From assembly GCA_022036555.1 (NCBI GenBank), contig CM039126.1, positions 4,902,213 to 4,966,212 on the forward strand: 64,000 nt of DNA, read 5' to 3'. Both the position numbers and the translations under genes were made by a program. Shown here one piece after another: positions 34,584 to 46,125 of the stretch. The notes below the pieces were generated by a model that did not search any database, had not been told where the DNA came from, and saw nothing but the letters and a program-made list of their open reading frames with translations. Within the stretch, counting starts at the first letter, position 1. Every line of letters starts with the position of its first letter. This DNA is from Microstegium vimineum (Eukaryota; Streptophyta; Magnoliopsida; Poales; Poaceae).

Positions 34584-37500
34584 TTACTTGAAGGTGGCAA
34601 GGGGAGATCCTGCGGTAGTGAAGTACGAAGCAAGATCTACATGCAGGTCGTCATACATGCTCAGGAATGGATGATCCTGCATCAAAGACAACAGGAAGGG
34701 AAGGGTAAGATAAGTGGTTTAGTCTTGCAGACGATTCCTGTAATGACATGAAGATGTGAAGCTGTTTTTTTGGCTTACCAATAAGGCTTGTGCTGATGAC
34801 CTATCATTAGCATACTTCTGGAGACTGAAAATCTCAATGAAAACATATGCATCAGATAGTAACCTTCTCTGGACAGATTACATAGCTGGACAAATCCGCA
34901 GATAGAGAATACCAAGACACAGCAAGTATATATAGATGCAAATATATGATCCAAACTTTCTTGGTGTTACCTTCTACATGCTTTTCAGTGCATATGTAAT
35001 ATACAAAACAGGTATTTTGACTCGAGCAATAAAACCATGAACAAGAAATGCAAGCACCCCTATGATGGCATATTAAAATAGGAGTGGATCAAAATTGCCA
35101 ATACCAAAATAATTGCTAACATGTCGAGTAGCTTAACCACAGGTAAGGGTGTCCATAGGCCAGCTAGAACTCCTGCCAGTTGTTTAAAGAAAAGGGTGTC
35201 TATAGGCAGCATTGGTATAAAGCAATAAAATTACCATGCAGAAATGAACCCACAGAATTCTGGTGAAAACTGATCCGATGGTGCAGATGGTGCTGGTTGA
35301 TCAACAACAGCTACGAGAAGTTCATAAAAGCTTTCACAAGGAGGAAATGGAAAGTTGCCGGTTGCACATTCCAGTATCACTAGTCCCAAACTCCAGATAT
35401 CACTCAGAGAACCATGTTTCTTTCCATCGATTCTTTCGGGCTGTCAAGAACAGAAAAAATTGCTTTGGGCCATCAGAGCTAATAAATACAATTCATTTCA
35501 CTTCAAACTGGAAGACACATTTGTGAGCAGTAAATCTTGCACTAACCGCCATGTAGTTGCGTGTGCCAATAAATGTATCTCGTTGTCCAGAGGAGCTAGA
35601 AATAATGGCACTTACACCAAAGTCTGATATTTTTACTTCACCCCTATGATTTATCAATATATTTGATGGTTTTAGATCTCGGTGTATAATGCGCTTCTCG
35701 TTATGCAAGTATATCAGTCCTTTTAGTATCTGCACAAGAAAGGTGCAATTTCAATTATAAGGTTCATGTAATGATAGTGTACTCACTCTGTCCGAAAATA
35801 GAAGACGTTTTAGGTTTGGACACGGGAATTAAGGAGATGTAAAAAGGTGTTGTGCAAAGAAAAAAAGATGGAGATAGATAGAGAGAAATAGAGGTAGAGA
35901 TGTATTGGAAAAAAAAGAAAAAAGTGTATTGGGAGAAGAGAAAGGTGCATTGGGAAGTGAGTGTGTCAAGTATTTTGGGAAAAAATTTGAATCCTATAAC
36001 GTCTTCTATTTTGAGACAGAGGGAGTAGCATTTTAGTTTTAGTGGAAAGACTATTTGTAGCTTCTGCCACATGTCACTGGCCTGCTTACAGATAGCAGCA
36101 AGGTAGGCCTCTGGAATGGTTTTAACAGTCTTCTGGAAATCTTCAAGGGAGCCACCATCCATGTATTCCAAAACAATAGAAATGACGCCATTAAAATAGA
36201 AACACTGATAGAACACAACAACATATTGGCACTGTGTTGATAAGTTTATTTTCAACTCCTTGGCAATCTGTTTGCGTATTTTATCATCAATATTTAGTTG
36301 AATAACCTGCAAACACAGTGGCAGACCGATGAAGGCAAAGACCATTTACAACAGTTAAGAAGATGACACAAAGTAGATACAATACAAAGATCGTTCTAAA
36401 ATCTTAAATCAAAGAATGAATGCGTCAGAAATACCTTCAGAGCAAAAAACTGGCCAGTAAATTTGTGGCGGACCAATTGCACATTTCCACTGCTACCTTT
36501 CCCGATCACTTTTATAACGTCTAGATCATCTAAGCTCAGGTGACTATCCAGTGGCTCTATAGGAGGAGCCTGGAGAACATTTTGAGCAAGTCAGAACAAA
36601 ATGTGGGAACAGTATCAGAAATTTTTAATAGGTAAATAAAAAGTAAAATACCAACAATGGCATGAGACAACATTCTTCCTGACTATTTGTGTCTCATTCA
36701 GAACAAATCCAGCTAACAGATAAGTACATCTATAATTCCAGTAGGCCATAGCATGTACATATATTTATTGCTAGTGCGTTATTTGTGTCTCACTCATCTA
36801 ATCTGAAAAGTTGTCAAGAGCCACAAGGCAACATAGTATCGTTTTCCCTGAACTAGTATCTTAATTAGAGTACCAATGGATGGCGGCCCAGTCATCAAAC
36901 TGAAAAAGTCGTAAAAATGCCACAAGGCTACATATCGTTTTCCCCAAATCAGTATCTTCATTATATAATTATTAGGTGACGGAAAAACCGCAGCATATGC
37001 AGACATGCTATTAGGGAACTTTTGTGAAGTGAAAAAACTAGTAGTGCACAACTTTGCCAAAAATATCTCTATGCCTGCCAACTGCTTTATATTACCAAGA
37101 AATATAAAAAAAATGCGACGCAATTATCACTGAGCAACACCCTGATTCCCGGAGACAATTCCACGAAGAAACAGAACTCATCGACGATTTATTAAATGTG
37201 AATCCAGAACACCTGGCTATCTCTACCTTGACCTGCCAAAGCAATCATTCGTATCCCAGCGCTTCTCAAGAGAAATCTCGGAATACAAGAGCCAACTTCA
37301 GCTATCCCGATCCTACGATTTCTAGACGTATGACGATTTTTTTGTCCTGGGTGACTGGGGTACGGGGGCGGCTTACTTACCTCGCCTCCCTCACTCTGCG
37401 AGACGATGCGGAGGCCGTCCTTGTTGACGCGCAGATCCCCGTCCTTGAACGTTCCGCTGTGCGTCCTGCCCGGAACCCAAAGGTTGAGAGCCCAAACCAA

Positions 37501-37647
37501 TAACCAACGCCGGGCGAACAAGAAAAGAGCCGAGAAAGCAAGCAAGCAAAGGGAAGCTGTGAAAAAGGTGAAAGCCTACAAGAATTTCCCGATGGTGGTC
37601 TCATGGGACGGCAGCGTGAGCTTGATTGGCTTCCGTGGCGTCGCCAT
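34584..37647 (-). CDS. MKK1: MAP kinase kinase, plant group A (MKK1-like)
   Basis: Exons (minus): 37580-37647, 37381-37465, 36435-36569, 36082-36306, 35547-35729, 35235-35440, 34779-34824, 34584-34676. Phases join to 346 residues, the normal group A length. The enzyme phosphorylates the TEY-type activation loop of MAP kinases in stress signalling. The N-terminal MATPRKPIKLTL is a basic-hydrophobic MAPK docking site. The kinase domain has the loop IGKGSSGNV, the ATP lysine (Lys96), HRDLKPSN (Asp189), DFG (Asp207), the S-X5-T activation site (Ser217, Thr223), and APE. The end LASYFTTAGSPLATFK is typical of the family. All introns are GT-AG except that after exon 4, which starts with GC. The usual GTYNYMAPE reads GTRNYMAPE. 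The match to grass MKK1 proteins is from memory; the class is certain, the orthology less so. Confidence 0.95.
35782..36025. mobile_element. Stowaway MITE in MKK intron 4
   Basis: Terminal inverted repeats CTCACTCTGTCCGAAAATAG and TATTTTGAGACAGAGGGAG, with the inner match AGAAGACGTT/AACGTCTTCT, flanked by TA. 244 bp, inside the intron with the GC donor. Confidence 0.85.
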
Positions 37648-38050
37648 CGGAAGTCCGGCGGCAGCGGCCCCCGGATTCCTCGTCGGAGCACGGAGCAGAC
37701 GCGCGGGGCGGGGGAAAGGAGGGGGAGTGGACGGACTGGTTGTGCAGAGCTGGTGGTCTCCTCCGGAAATCTGAAGTGGTTGGCGGCACCTTCTGCACAG
37801 CACAGCACAGCTTACTTCCTCTCCTCTTTGAGGCTCTGCTTTTCTGAACTTGTGCTTACTTTTCCTCCTCCTGCGTTATTCTCAAATCTGAAAGCACGAC
37901 ATAATTGGTGTCCGGCACGTGTGCTATCGAGTCAATGTCATTGAAAACCTTGTGCACAAAAGGAGTGAAATGAAAATCCAGACGAAGGTTTTTGGTGAAA
38001 ATTGATGAGCCAATGAGAAGGACAGATTGCACGTACATTTGTAGTAGAAG
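37648..38050 (-). promoter_or_regulatory. 5' leader and proximal promoter region of MKK gene
   Basis: GC-rich DNA directly upstream of the MKK start codon, turning AT-richer past 37850. I see no unambiguous TATA box. Extent is set by the gene start and by the MITE at 38051; the function is inferred from position. Confidence 0.4.
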
Positions 38051-38287
38051 GGCTGTGTTTAGTTCGTAAAAATTTTGGGAAAAAACACTGTTTTCGGCTT
38101 TATTTGGTAAATATTGTCCAAATATAACGTAACTAGATTTAAAAGATTCGTCTCGGGATTTACAGACAAATTGTGTAATTAGTTTTATTTTTTACTTATA
38201 TTTAACACTTCATGCATGTGTTTAAAGATTCGATGTGATGGAGATGTGATGGGGAATCTTGTAAAGTTGAGGGAAGTAAACACAGTC
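38051..38287. mobile_element. MITE with GGCTGTGTTTAG ends
   Basis: The left end GGCTGTGTTTAGTTC and right end GGAAGTAAACACAGTC are inverted matches. The inside has the common grass MITE features (ATATTGTCCAAATA, AAAGATTCGTCTCG, ACTTCATGCATG). 237 bp, in the upstream region of the MKK gene. Confidence 0.7.
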
Positions 38288-38428
38288 AAGGTAAACATTG
38301 ACCTGGGATTGTCGGGCGATGAGCTCCTTCCCAACTCTCTATAAGCTCTACTGTATTTTTTATTTTTTTAAGAGCTTTAGTTTTGAGAAATACTACTGTA
38401 CGAATTAAATGGAGCCCAGTTCTCTAAG

Positions 38429-38661
38429 AACGTCCGCAGTGGTAATAACTAGTACTAGCTACATAGTCAGTTGATGTGGAGGTGAGAGACAATAAAAGAG
38501 ACTAATATATACTACTGGACCTACATGTTTCTCTCACATAGTTTTGGGCTACGTGAAATAGATAGACTATTTGCTTGTAGCGAGTGACTACTCTCTCTCC
38601 TACTTTTTCTATGTCACGTCACATCTAGCTAGCCAAATAGCTAGCTATTGGGGACGCCCTA
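38429..38661. mobile_element. MITE, family M (first copy)
   Basis: Ends AACGTCCGCAGTGGTAATA and CTATTGGGGACGCCCT, with the inside GTTGATGTGGAGGTGAGAGA and CTAGCTAGCCAAATAG. An inverted copy of the same family lies at 44127-44355. Confidence 0.7.
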
Positions 38662-39943
38662 ATACGCCGAGCAAGGAGCAACGTTAATAGATGGAGTTTT
38701 CATGTCCCTCTCTATGCTAATCTTTGTGGTCCTCTGTGCTAATCCTTTCAGGGAGAGAATTATGAGAGTAACACCTGTCCTGAGAAAATGGCTTGACTAC
38801 TTGTCTTTTGTCTACTTCTGCAAGACTGAAGGTGGAAGCGTCAGTGTGCCCTGGCATGGAGGGCAGCAGATAGCTTTCATGCCATGCCAATGACAGGGCT
38901 GCATGATTCCTCCAACATCCGGCGGCCCAGAGCGGCGCCGCCGCCGTATCTACAGAGCCCATGCACTAATGATTGACAACATGATTAATTTATAGTGTCA
39001 TTTATACTAGTGCCCTGGAACGTCGAACTGTGCAAGTGGTATGGTGTCATCCCTCTCCTATCATTTCTGCAAGCGCCAAAATTGGAACCATATGAATGCC
39101 CCTTGAATTGCATAAACTCAAACATGGGTGGGCAGCAACTGTAACCATGTTTAGCAGCAACAGGGGCGGACGAGCCGGACTGACCTCACAAGCAAAACGT
39201 CACCAAGCCACCGGAGACTGCTGACTGAGTGACTGGCCAGGGCCCACGGCAAACACGGTGGCAGCGAGCCAGCGACAATACGATAGCCTGGAAATTGCGG
39301 CAATATTTTCCACCACTTGCCGGACCAGACTCCGGTGAGTTCCTGGTCCAGAGTGACGGCGACGGCGGGATGCGCCGGACAAGCAGGTCCTCCTCGCCGA
39401 CCCGGGGTCGCCGCTGACCTCTCCGTCGTCCGCACGCCGCCTCCAGATTCGACGGCGAACCGCGGATGAGGAGCTGACCGTGATATCTGGCGAAGGCTTT
39501 TTGTGCCGGATGCAAAGACTTGGACAGCAACTTGCTCACTTTGCCCAAAGAGTGACAGCTCTGGAGTCTGGACCTTGGTGTAGGTAGTGGGCTCAGATCG
39601 GCATCCACGACCATGACAAGGTGTCATCCTCATTTCTCAGAATACTTGAAGTTTTTGGCATTTACCTGCCGTCATGTACAGTACAGTGCTCACCACTAGT
39701 TAATATGTATGCCCATTATCGCCAACATATTTGATAGTAGGGGTAAAAAAGAGAAGAAAATCTATGACACAGAAGAAGGCATGAATGGGGCCAAGTAAAG
39801 GCCGCATTCCTGTCATTCCATGTGTTGGTGTCACATGAGACTCGTGATAACAGGCATCTTCATTTAACTGCTCGTTACAGTAATACAGTCACATACATGC
39901 GGATCATAGACCATCTACGGTGCCCACTGCATAGGCTACACTG
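38662..39943. other. Intergenic DNA between MKK and NSR-like genes
   Basis: Several frames of 60-160 codons on either strand (notably 39151-39633) show no domain or motif. The part at 39600-39943 probably includes the 3' untranslated region of the RRM gene. Confidence 0.45.
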
Positions 39944-42900
39944 CTAGCGTTTCTTATGATCCTGGGCGGCAGGCAGAGTGAAAGGGAACCTTGCGAATTG
40001 GATCTTAAGACAAGGGCCGTCAGGCTTCCGGTCATCAAAGCAGTATCCTGCAAAACAAAATGATCAGTCAGGTGGAAGTTCAGTCTCAGCAAACTTATCT
40101 GAAACTTGATGACATGCTATAAAGTGGCAAGGGCTACTGTCCCTCAACTGCTGGAAAGAAAACTCTTCATGCATAGCCAGGATCTCAAATGATTACATGA
40201 AGATAACTGCATGTATGTTTCCTACCCCTGAAAGCTCATATTTTAAAACTATATTTTGCAAATAAAGGATATATGCCTCCGCTCCACTACAAGAATATGC
40301 AGGAATATTAAATGGATATATCAACAAACCAAAGCCCACAGGAAGTAGAATTAGAACCTTGTAAAGCTTGCATAGGAGTGCTTGCAGATTTTGCATTCTC
40401 AAACTCCACAAAGCACAGAACATAAGCCTTGTCACCACTCTGCAAGCAGCAGCACAAAAATAACATGCATAAAGTTGTCTCAAAATAACACTAAAAGATG
40501 GCACCAGAAAATTCCCCGCCACTAATAATACAGTAATAAGTCAACAAAGTATGGAATAAGGGCTTTGTGCTTTTGTGATTACACAAAGAGATGCACATGT
40601 TAATGTCAGCACCCAAGAATTTGAAGAAATGGCTATAAAGAAATACATTAGAGTAGCAAAACTTGACAGGCATTTTACATACAAATAAATATTGCACTAG
40701 TACTTTTCCTATTCCATATATGTTAATTGAAAAATTGTTTTGTTTCCATGTAAGGGAAAAAAATTTCAGTGTATAAGCATTCACTTAGTACATGGTGAGT
40801 GATCTCAATGTCATCAAAAAACCACATCAGATTTCATGAAGACCATACGAGTCTTCGACCCCCCATTCTCGAAATGCATGTTCTTTGCTTGTTTAGTTGT
40901 CCAATACTCCAATGAAATATATTGCCAGCTGATGGGTTACTAGCCAGGGAGGCGCCCAAAAATATTTTTTGACCATCATGCATACAAATCCTTGGCCACA
41001 GCTTATCATCTGTGCTTAACTGCATTACTCCTAGATGTCTGGAATGCAGTAGCCAGTAGCAGTCTAGATGCAAGCACCCTTCCTAGAAAACAACCACACC
41101 GAGAGGAAATACCCCAATTTGGTGGACTGATGGACTCACAATATCATGGATGTATGCTCAGTGACGATGAAGCACGAAATCAACTCTCTAAGAATGGTCA
41201 CCTAGTGGAAAGTAGAAACACTCTATGATGGACATGACAAAATGGATCTATGTCAAGTGGCCATGGAGTAATAAGGACAACCATCTGCATAATATGGAAA
41301 GAGAGCAATGCAAGGATCTCTCATTTTCAACAAATGGAAAAGCTTGTGACAGAACTCATTTGCCAAGTCAAGGATATCACCAGGCTCTGGGTAGAAGTGG
41401 GTGCTAAGAAACTCAGATCTGTATCAGAGGACTCCTTGCGGCTTGTGCAGTTTCTTGTTTTTGTCTTTATAATCTAATAACCACGGCTCTTCTGGTTTCA
41501 AAATGAACACTAATAAACCATATCTTTTAACATAAGCCAAGTTCAAAAATATGAATTCCGTGTAAATGCTCAAATTTGCAAGAGAACAGGCAAGTAGCAT
41601 TCTAGCAAAGAAGAATTAAACTGTTTTTCCAAGTGAGAAGAGATGATGCATTGAAAAGACAAGCACTTACACGTCTGGGCTCCTTGTGCACTACTCTGAT
41701 GTCCTTGAAGCCAGGAAAAACACGGAACAAATCTTCCAGCAAAAGTCAAGGCTTGCAAAATGAAACTTGCAAAGATGAGGAAATATGATGCAGAACAATA
41801 CTAAGAGGGAAGGATACGAGCTATTTCTCTCCTTGTGCAATCAGTAGGAAGACAATCAACAAAAAGAATGTTGGATTCATCCTCTGAGGGCCATCAAAGT
41901 TTGGATGTGAGCTGTGGTGCTCAACATCTGGAATACTAGCACCTGTGCCTAGAGAAGAACCTCTCCCTACTACAGCTGGCTCTTCTTTCAAAGGAATAGG
42001 TCCCAGTGCCCTGGCTGGAACACGTCCACTCAGCCCAGCCAAAGACGGGTCTTCCAAAGCACCAGACCCTCGTGACATAGCTCCAACAGGTAGTCCAGGC
42101 AGGCCAGCCAAAGCAGGATTGATCACTCCAGCTGGACTATCGAAACCATACGGTCTTGGCTGCAACATTACCTGCAGATCAAAACTAAGTCAGTTGCCAA
42201 ATAAGGCCTTGTTTGGATGCGCATGTATTTGCCTCAAACCACATGGATTGAAGTGGATTGAAGTGTATATTAGTTCAAATACACTCCAACACATGTGGTT
42301 TGAGAGAGATACATGTGCATCCAAACAAGGCCTAAAGATAGTTACTATCCTCTGAATCCTCCAAAAGTTGAGTTGTATTACATCGTTTCTAAGAACGTCT
42401 GGTCCACCCGGTAGAACAGAAGGTCTATAATAAGATGCTAAAGAGCCCTCAGGCGCAAGATAACTAGGATAACCAACTCGGGGATCTGCGAATCAAATGA
42501 AGTTAAGAAGTTAGCCAGTGAAAAAAAAAAACAAGTCAATCAGTTCTAATCCAAGAACAAATATCATTGCAAAACTCAAGAAGAAAAGAAGAAAAAATGA
42601 AGAGAAACAAAAAAATATGAAGAATGCCTCATTAAGGCATGAAATTGTATCAGAGTACTAAATTCATCTTCACAGTGTTATAACTCTGCCTGAAAAGTAG
42701 TCTTGTACAAATAATAAATTAATAATTTACTAAAACTTAACACTCATAAAAGTTAATTAGTAGCTTGATATCGAAATCAGATATCCAATGTCACTCAGTC
42801 AGTCATCATGTCAAATATCTAGAAACAAAATATCCAATGGCTAACATTAATGTCACATTGGTGTAGAGGCTGGGATAAGACTTCCATCATGTAAAAAAAA

Positions 42901-43674
42901 GTCTTATACACCATTTTTTTATATATTAAGTCTACCCAAAAAAAAACTGCCACCCCTCCACACACTAAAAAATGTACCCAAAAAACAACATGATACAAAT
43001 GAACCATCCAAATTGCTTCTGAGTGTTCCCGTTTCCTTACTCAGATGGGATCGAACGAACAGGATTGTGTGTATGGTACTCCTCATCGTTCCCATGTCCC
43101 ACGCACGCGCACATCGCCCACGGTTCGATTCCTCAGTTATCTCTTTTTCCCCGAAAAAAAATAAACATCATCCTCTCCTCTCCCCTTCGCCTCCCTGTCC
43201 CGTGACTCGCGACTCGCCCCGTCTCGCGGCTAGGGTTCCCCGCCGGTGCCGCTCGCCGGCCATCTCCAGTCGTGCTCGCAGCCCCGGTCCAGGACGCGCA
43301 GCAGCGACCCTCACCAGGTCGAGCGGAGCTGCGCTCGCCGGCCGCCCCATGCCGCGCAGCGACGCCAGCGCGCCGACCGTCGTTCCCACGTGACCCCACC
43401 GCTGCCCCGACGCGGCCAGCTCCAGCGGGCACAGCCGGAGCGGCCAGACCTACGGCGGCACGTACAGCCCCGCGCCGCATCCTCCCTCCCTCCCCCTCCT
43501 ACCCGCCTCGCCCTTCCAGAAGCTTCCCAAAGCGCATCAGGATTCATTCAGAGGAAGGGAAGAGAAGGGGCGGGCGTAACCTGATAGGTGCTCTTGGCCG
43601 GTCAAGGGCCTGCCGTAGGCCTCGGGAAGCGCGGAAGGCCTGGCGTAGTACGGCGGCGGCGGTCGCCCAGCCAT
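39944..43674 (-). CDS. RRM protein, nuclear-speckle RNA-binding (NSR) type, frameshifted
   Basis: Exons (minus): 43581-43674, 42382-42485, 41818-42171, 41671-41732, 40358-40439, 39944-40047, all GT-AG. The N-terminus is Pro/Tyr/Gly-rich (MAGRPPPPYYARPSALPEAY), followed by repeats of AGLPGLP type. A single RRM spans exons 3-6, with RNP2 SNILFVDCLPTD, GFKDIRVVHKEPRR, RNP1 DKAYVLCFVEF, and FDDRKPDGP...IQFARFPFTLP; the protein ends AAQDHKKR. NSR proteins bind RNA in nuclear speckles and influence alternative splicing. In exon 3, near 41881-41890, one base is missing: the frame before (NFDGPQ) does not join the RRM frame (DESNILFV), whereas every other splice phase fits. This is either a recent loss-of-function mutation or a sequence error. 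Expected length is about 266 residues. Confidence 0.82.
42205..42332. mobile_element. Tourist MITE in RRM gene intron 2
   Basis: Inverted ends GGCCTTGTTTGGATGC and GCATCCAAACAAGGCC with TAA target duplications (42202-42204, 42333-42335). 128 bp, making up most of the 210-bp intron. Confidence 0.88.
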
Positions 43675-43891
43675 CGCCGCCGAGAGAGAGAGAGACAGGG
43701 AGAGAGCAGGCGGGGTGAACCGGAGTAGAAAAGACAGGGCGGAACATGAACGCAGTCCGCACCTGTTTTGGACGTAGAAATTCACGTGGGCCTCAAATCG
43801 AGCAGGCCTTGATGTTACTTAGGCCTCATCCACGCAGCATGTTTGGGCCAAGAGTCCAAAACATTTATAGCATGTGAGGCTGTGACGCTGC

Positions 43892-44065
43892 CTCTTTTTT
43901 TTTTTGGTTGGAAATGGAAATGGATTCCATTATGCATTTGATGCACAATCGGCAATTCGGCATCCACCAGTAACCGGATACAATCAGGGAGCGGATCCAG
44001 TATAGGATTCTCATCTTCCTCCCTACACACACAACCCAAAGCAGGAAGAGCATGAGCCACACCCT
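43892..44065 (-). mobile_element. LINE 3' end fragment
   Basis: The minus strand reads GVAHALPALGCVCREEDEN, the last helix of the RNase H-like domain of plant LINEs, then LPDCIRLLVDAELP and a poly-A run (T run at 43892-43902 on the plus strand). Only the extreme 3' end is present. Confidence 0.55.
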
Positions 44066-44126
44066 ATTACATGATCTAGGATTCTAGGAACAACACATAC
44101 AATATTTGGATCAAGTTTGCTCTCAG

Positions 44127-44355
44127 GCCGTCCGTAATAGTTATCTATTTGGCTAGCTAGATATGACATGACAAAAAAAAAACAAGAGAGTAGTCACGGG
44201 CGACGAGCAAATAACCTATCTATTTCACGTAACTCAAGATTATGTGAGAGGAGAATGTGGGTCCAGTAATATATATTAGTCTATTTTATTGTCTCTCACC
44301 TCCACATCAACTGACTATATAGTTAGTAATACTTATTACCATTGCGGACGCCCTC
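44127..44355. mobile_element. MITE, family M (second copy, inverted)
   Basis: Reverse-complement relative of 38429-38661: GGCCGTCCGTAATAG at the left, CCATTGCGGACGCCCTC at the right, inside GTCTCTCACCTCCACATCAA. The two copies bracket the RRM gene. Confidence 0.7.
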
Positions 44356-44480
44356 AAAGGGTCACCCTTGTGCGCCATCCTCTACAGAAAGTGTTTGACT
44401 TCATTCGGGATTTCCAGCTTCCAAATGGAGGACCACAGAATATTCTGCTCGTTTGTCGAGATCGAGCTAGATGAACCGAT
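44356..44480. other. Short unassigned spacer
   Basis: A short frame (FDFIRDFQLPNGGPQNIL) is open here, but no family is recognised. Confidence 0.3.
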
Positions 44481-44723
44481 TAGAGCAAGTATTATAGCAG
44501 GATGTAAAGCCGACTAAATGCTGATATGGAGGAGAGAAGGGAGGAGAGAGAAGGGAAGCGGACTATAAGCTTACAGCCGATTTGGGCACAAGAACCAAGA
44601 AAATATGTGAGATAGACGAGTGGGTCATATATTAATGAAGGGGACCTTACCACTGTATAGGTGGGCTAGGAGAAGGCTGTAACGAATCTTACAACCGATT
44701 TGTGGGTTGTATTATAATACTCA
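44481..44723. mobile_element. MITE, family N (first copy)
   Basis: Inverted ends GAGCAAGTATTATAG and TATTATAATACTC. Shares GTAAGC/ATAAGCTTA, CACAAGAACCAAGAAA and TATGTGAGA with a second copy at 58221-58465 in the same orientation. Confidence 0.7.
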
Positions 44724-44894
44724 ATGGTCCCTCGACGACAGACCGTGTGATGTGGTGTTGATAGACGCGTGGAAACTTGGGGAGGTGCATGATGCACTCA
44801 CTGGTTGAAACGGTGGCCTGCTGCTGCCTGCTTGAAGGCAATCGAAGTTGCGGTGGCACCAGGGATATCCAAAGGGAAAGTGCAGCTGGAAATA

Positions 44895-45010
44895 GATCTT
44901 TGGTAGTACATGAAAACTTCGTTCATTTTGATTGCTTTCATATTCCTAGAAGAAGCAGATCTTTGGTGCATGAAAACTTTGTTCATTTTGATTGCTTTAA
45001 TATTCCTGGA
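44895..45010. repeat. Direct repeat of about 60 bp, two units
   Basis: GATCTTTGGT is followed in both units by CATGAAAAC, TTCATTTTGATTGCTTT and ATATTCCT. The rest of 44724-45134 has no recognised gene. Confidence 0.7.
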
Positions 45011-45143
45011 AATTGTAACTCGTCTGTGCACGAGATTGCATTGCCAGTTTAGGCTTAATAAGTTGGATTCAAGGGATGTCTGAGACATGGGTATTCCTGG
45101 TCTCTACGCTTGTATAAAACTTGGTTGCTCATGATTCGTTTGA

Positions 45144-45265
45144 GGGAGAATTGTTTATTTGGCTCTGAAAAAAACTTCGCTTACTTATTTAGCCCTCTTT
45201 TTTTCGAACTTGTCTATTTGGCCCTAAAGTAAAACTTATTTGTCCCTCTGTTAGATTCCGTCTGG
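45144..45265 (+). repeat. Left MULE terminal inverted repeat
   Basis: Pairs with the inverse of about 49860-49995. Differences are few, mainly in the inner half, so the insertion is not very old. Confidence 0.9.
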
Positions 45266-45289
45266 TCAACCCGTTAGTCTCCCGATCCA

Positions 45290-45819
45290 TCACACGCGAA
45301 AAAACAACTCTGCCCCTGACTTCTCTTCACTCCACCGGTCGCATCTCCCTCTGTCCCGAGCGTTTTGTCTCGCGAGGGGGGAGTCGCGGAGGGCCGGTCC
45401 GCCGCCGCCCCTGCCCTCTACATCCGGTCTGTCGGCCCTGCCGCCGGCCTCGCCACCCTGCGCGCTGAGACCGGCCATGGCGGAGGGCCGGTCCGCCGCC
45501 GCCGCCCCTGCAACCGGTGCAGATCCGCCGCCCCCGCCGCCCTCTACATCCGGTCCGCCGCCCCTGCAAGACGGCCTCGCCACCCTGCGCAGAAGACGGG
45601 CCGGCAGCGCTGGGGCTTCCCGGAGTCGCCACGGAGGCGCTGCTGCGGCCCTGGTGCAGGCCCTCCGGGGGGACCCGCCCGTGGCCGCCTTGGCCACCCG
45701 CGAGCACCATGCCGGGGCGGCCTGGTCCTCCAGCGGGCAGGAGCAAAGCGGGGCGGCCAGCCCCTCCCACCCGCAGGCAAGAGCAGCAGGGCTGGGCGGC
45801 CAGCAGCAGCAGCGGCCAG

Positions 45820-45865
<46 letters not shown>

Positions 45866-46037
45866 CGGGAAGAAGCAGCAGGGCGGGGCGACCATGCCCC
45901 CCGCGGGCAGGAGTAGCAGAGCGGGGCACCCAGCCCCAAGGGCGACCAACCCCCCCCCCCCCCCCCCCCCCCCTCCCCATCCAGTCTCTGAGAAGCAGTC
46001 CTTGGAGGACCCCGGCGAACACAGCTTCCTAGAAGGG
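45290..46037 (+). other. GC-rich leader of MULE with long poly-C runs
   Basis: Very GC-rich DNA with C homopolymers of about 43 bases (45822-45864) and 24 bases (45950-45973). A donor GGGTGAGTG at 46037 and an acceptor AATAACAG just before the transposase start suggest a leader exon. The many Pro/Gly/Ala frames on both strands are composition artefacts. Confidence 0.55.
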
Positions 46038-46125
46038 TGAGTGTTCCCTTTTTCTTGGTTCCTTTCTAGGAGTAGTTCCTGATGTATGTCAATGTAAAAT
46101 TCTAATTTGATTTTTGAATAACAGC

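Noticed and set aside
35764..36081. Extension of MKK exon 4 into a longer open frame
   Set aside because: The frame runs into the intron and the Stowaway MITE; the kinase sequence continues in exon 5.
37377..37808. Frames of 110-143 codons around the MKK start
   Set aside because: Shadows of MKK exons 1 and 2 with intron and leader sequence joined.
39151..39633. 160-codon minus-strand frame
   Set aside because: No motif, overlapping frames on both strands, no promoter or splice support.
45290..46040. Overlapping Pro/Gly/Ala-rich frames up to 231 codons on both strands
   Set aside because: They are open in several frames at once because of extreme GC content and poly-C runs, and show no domain.
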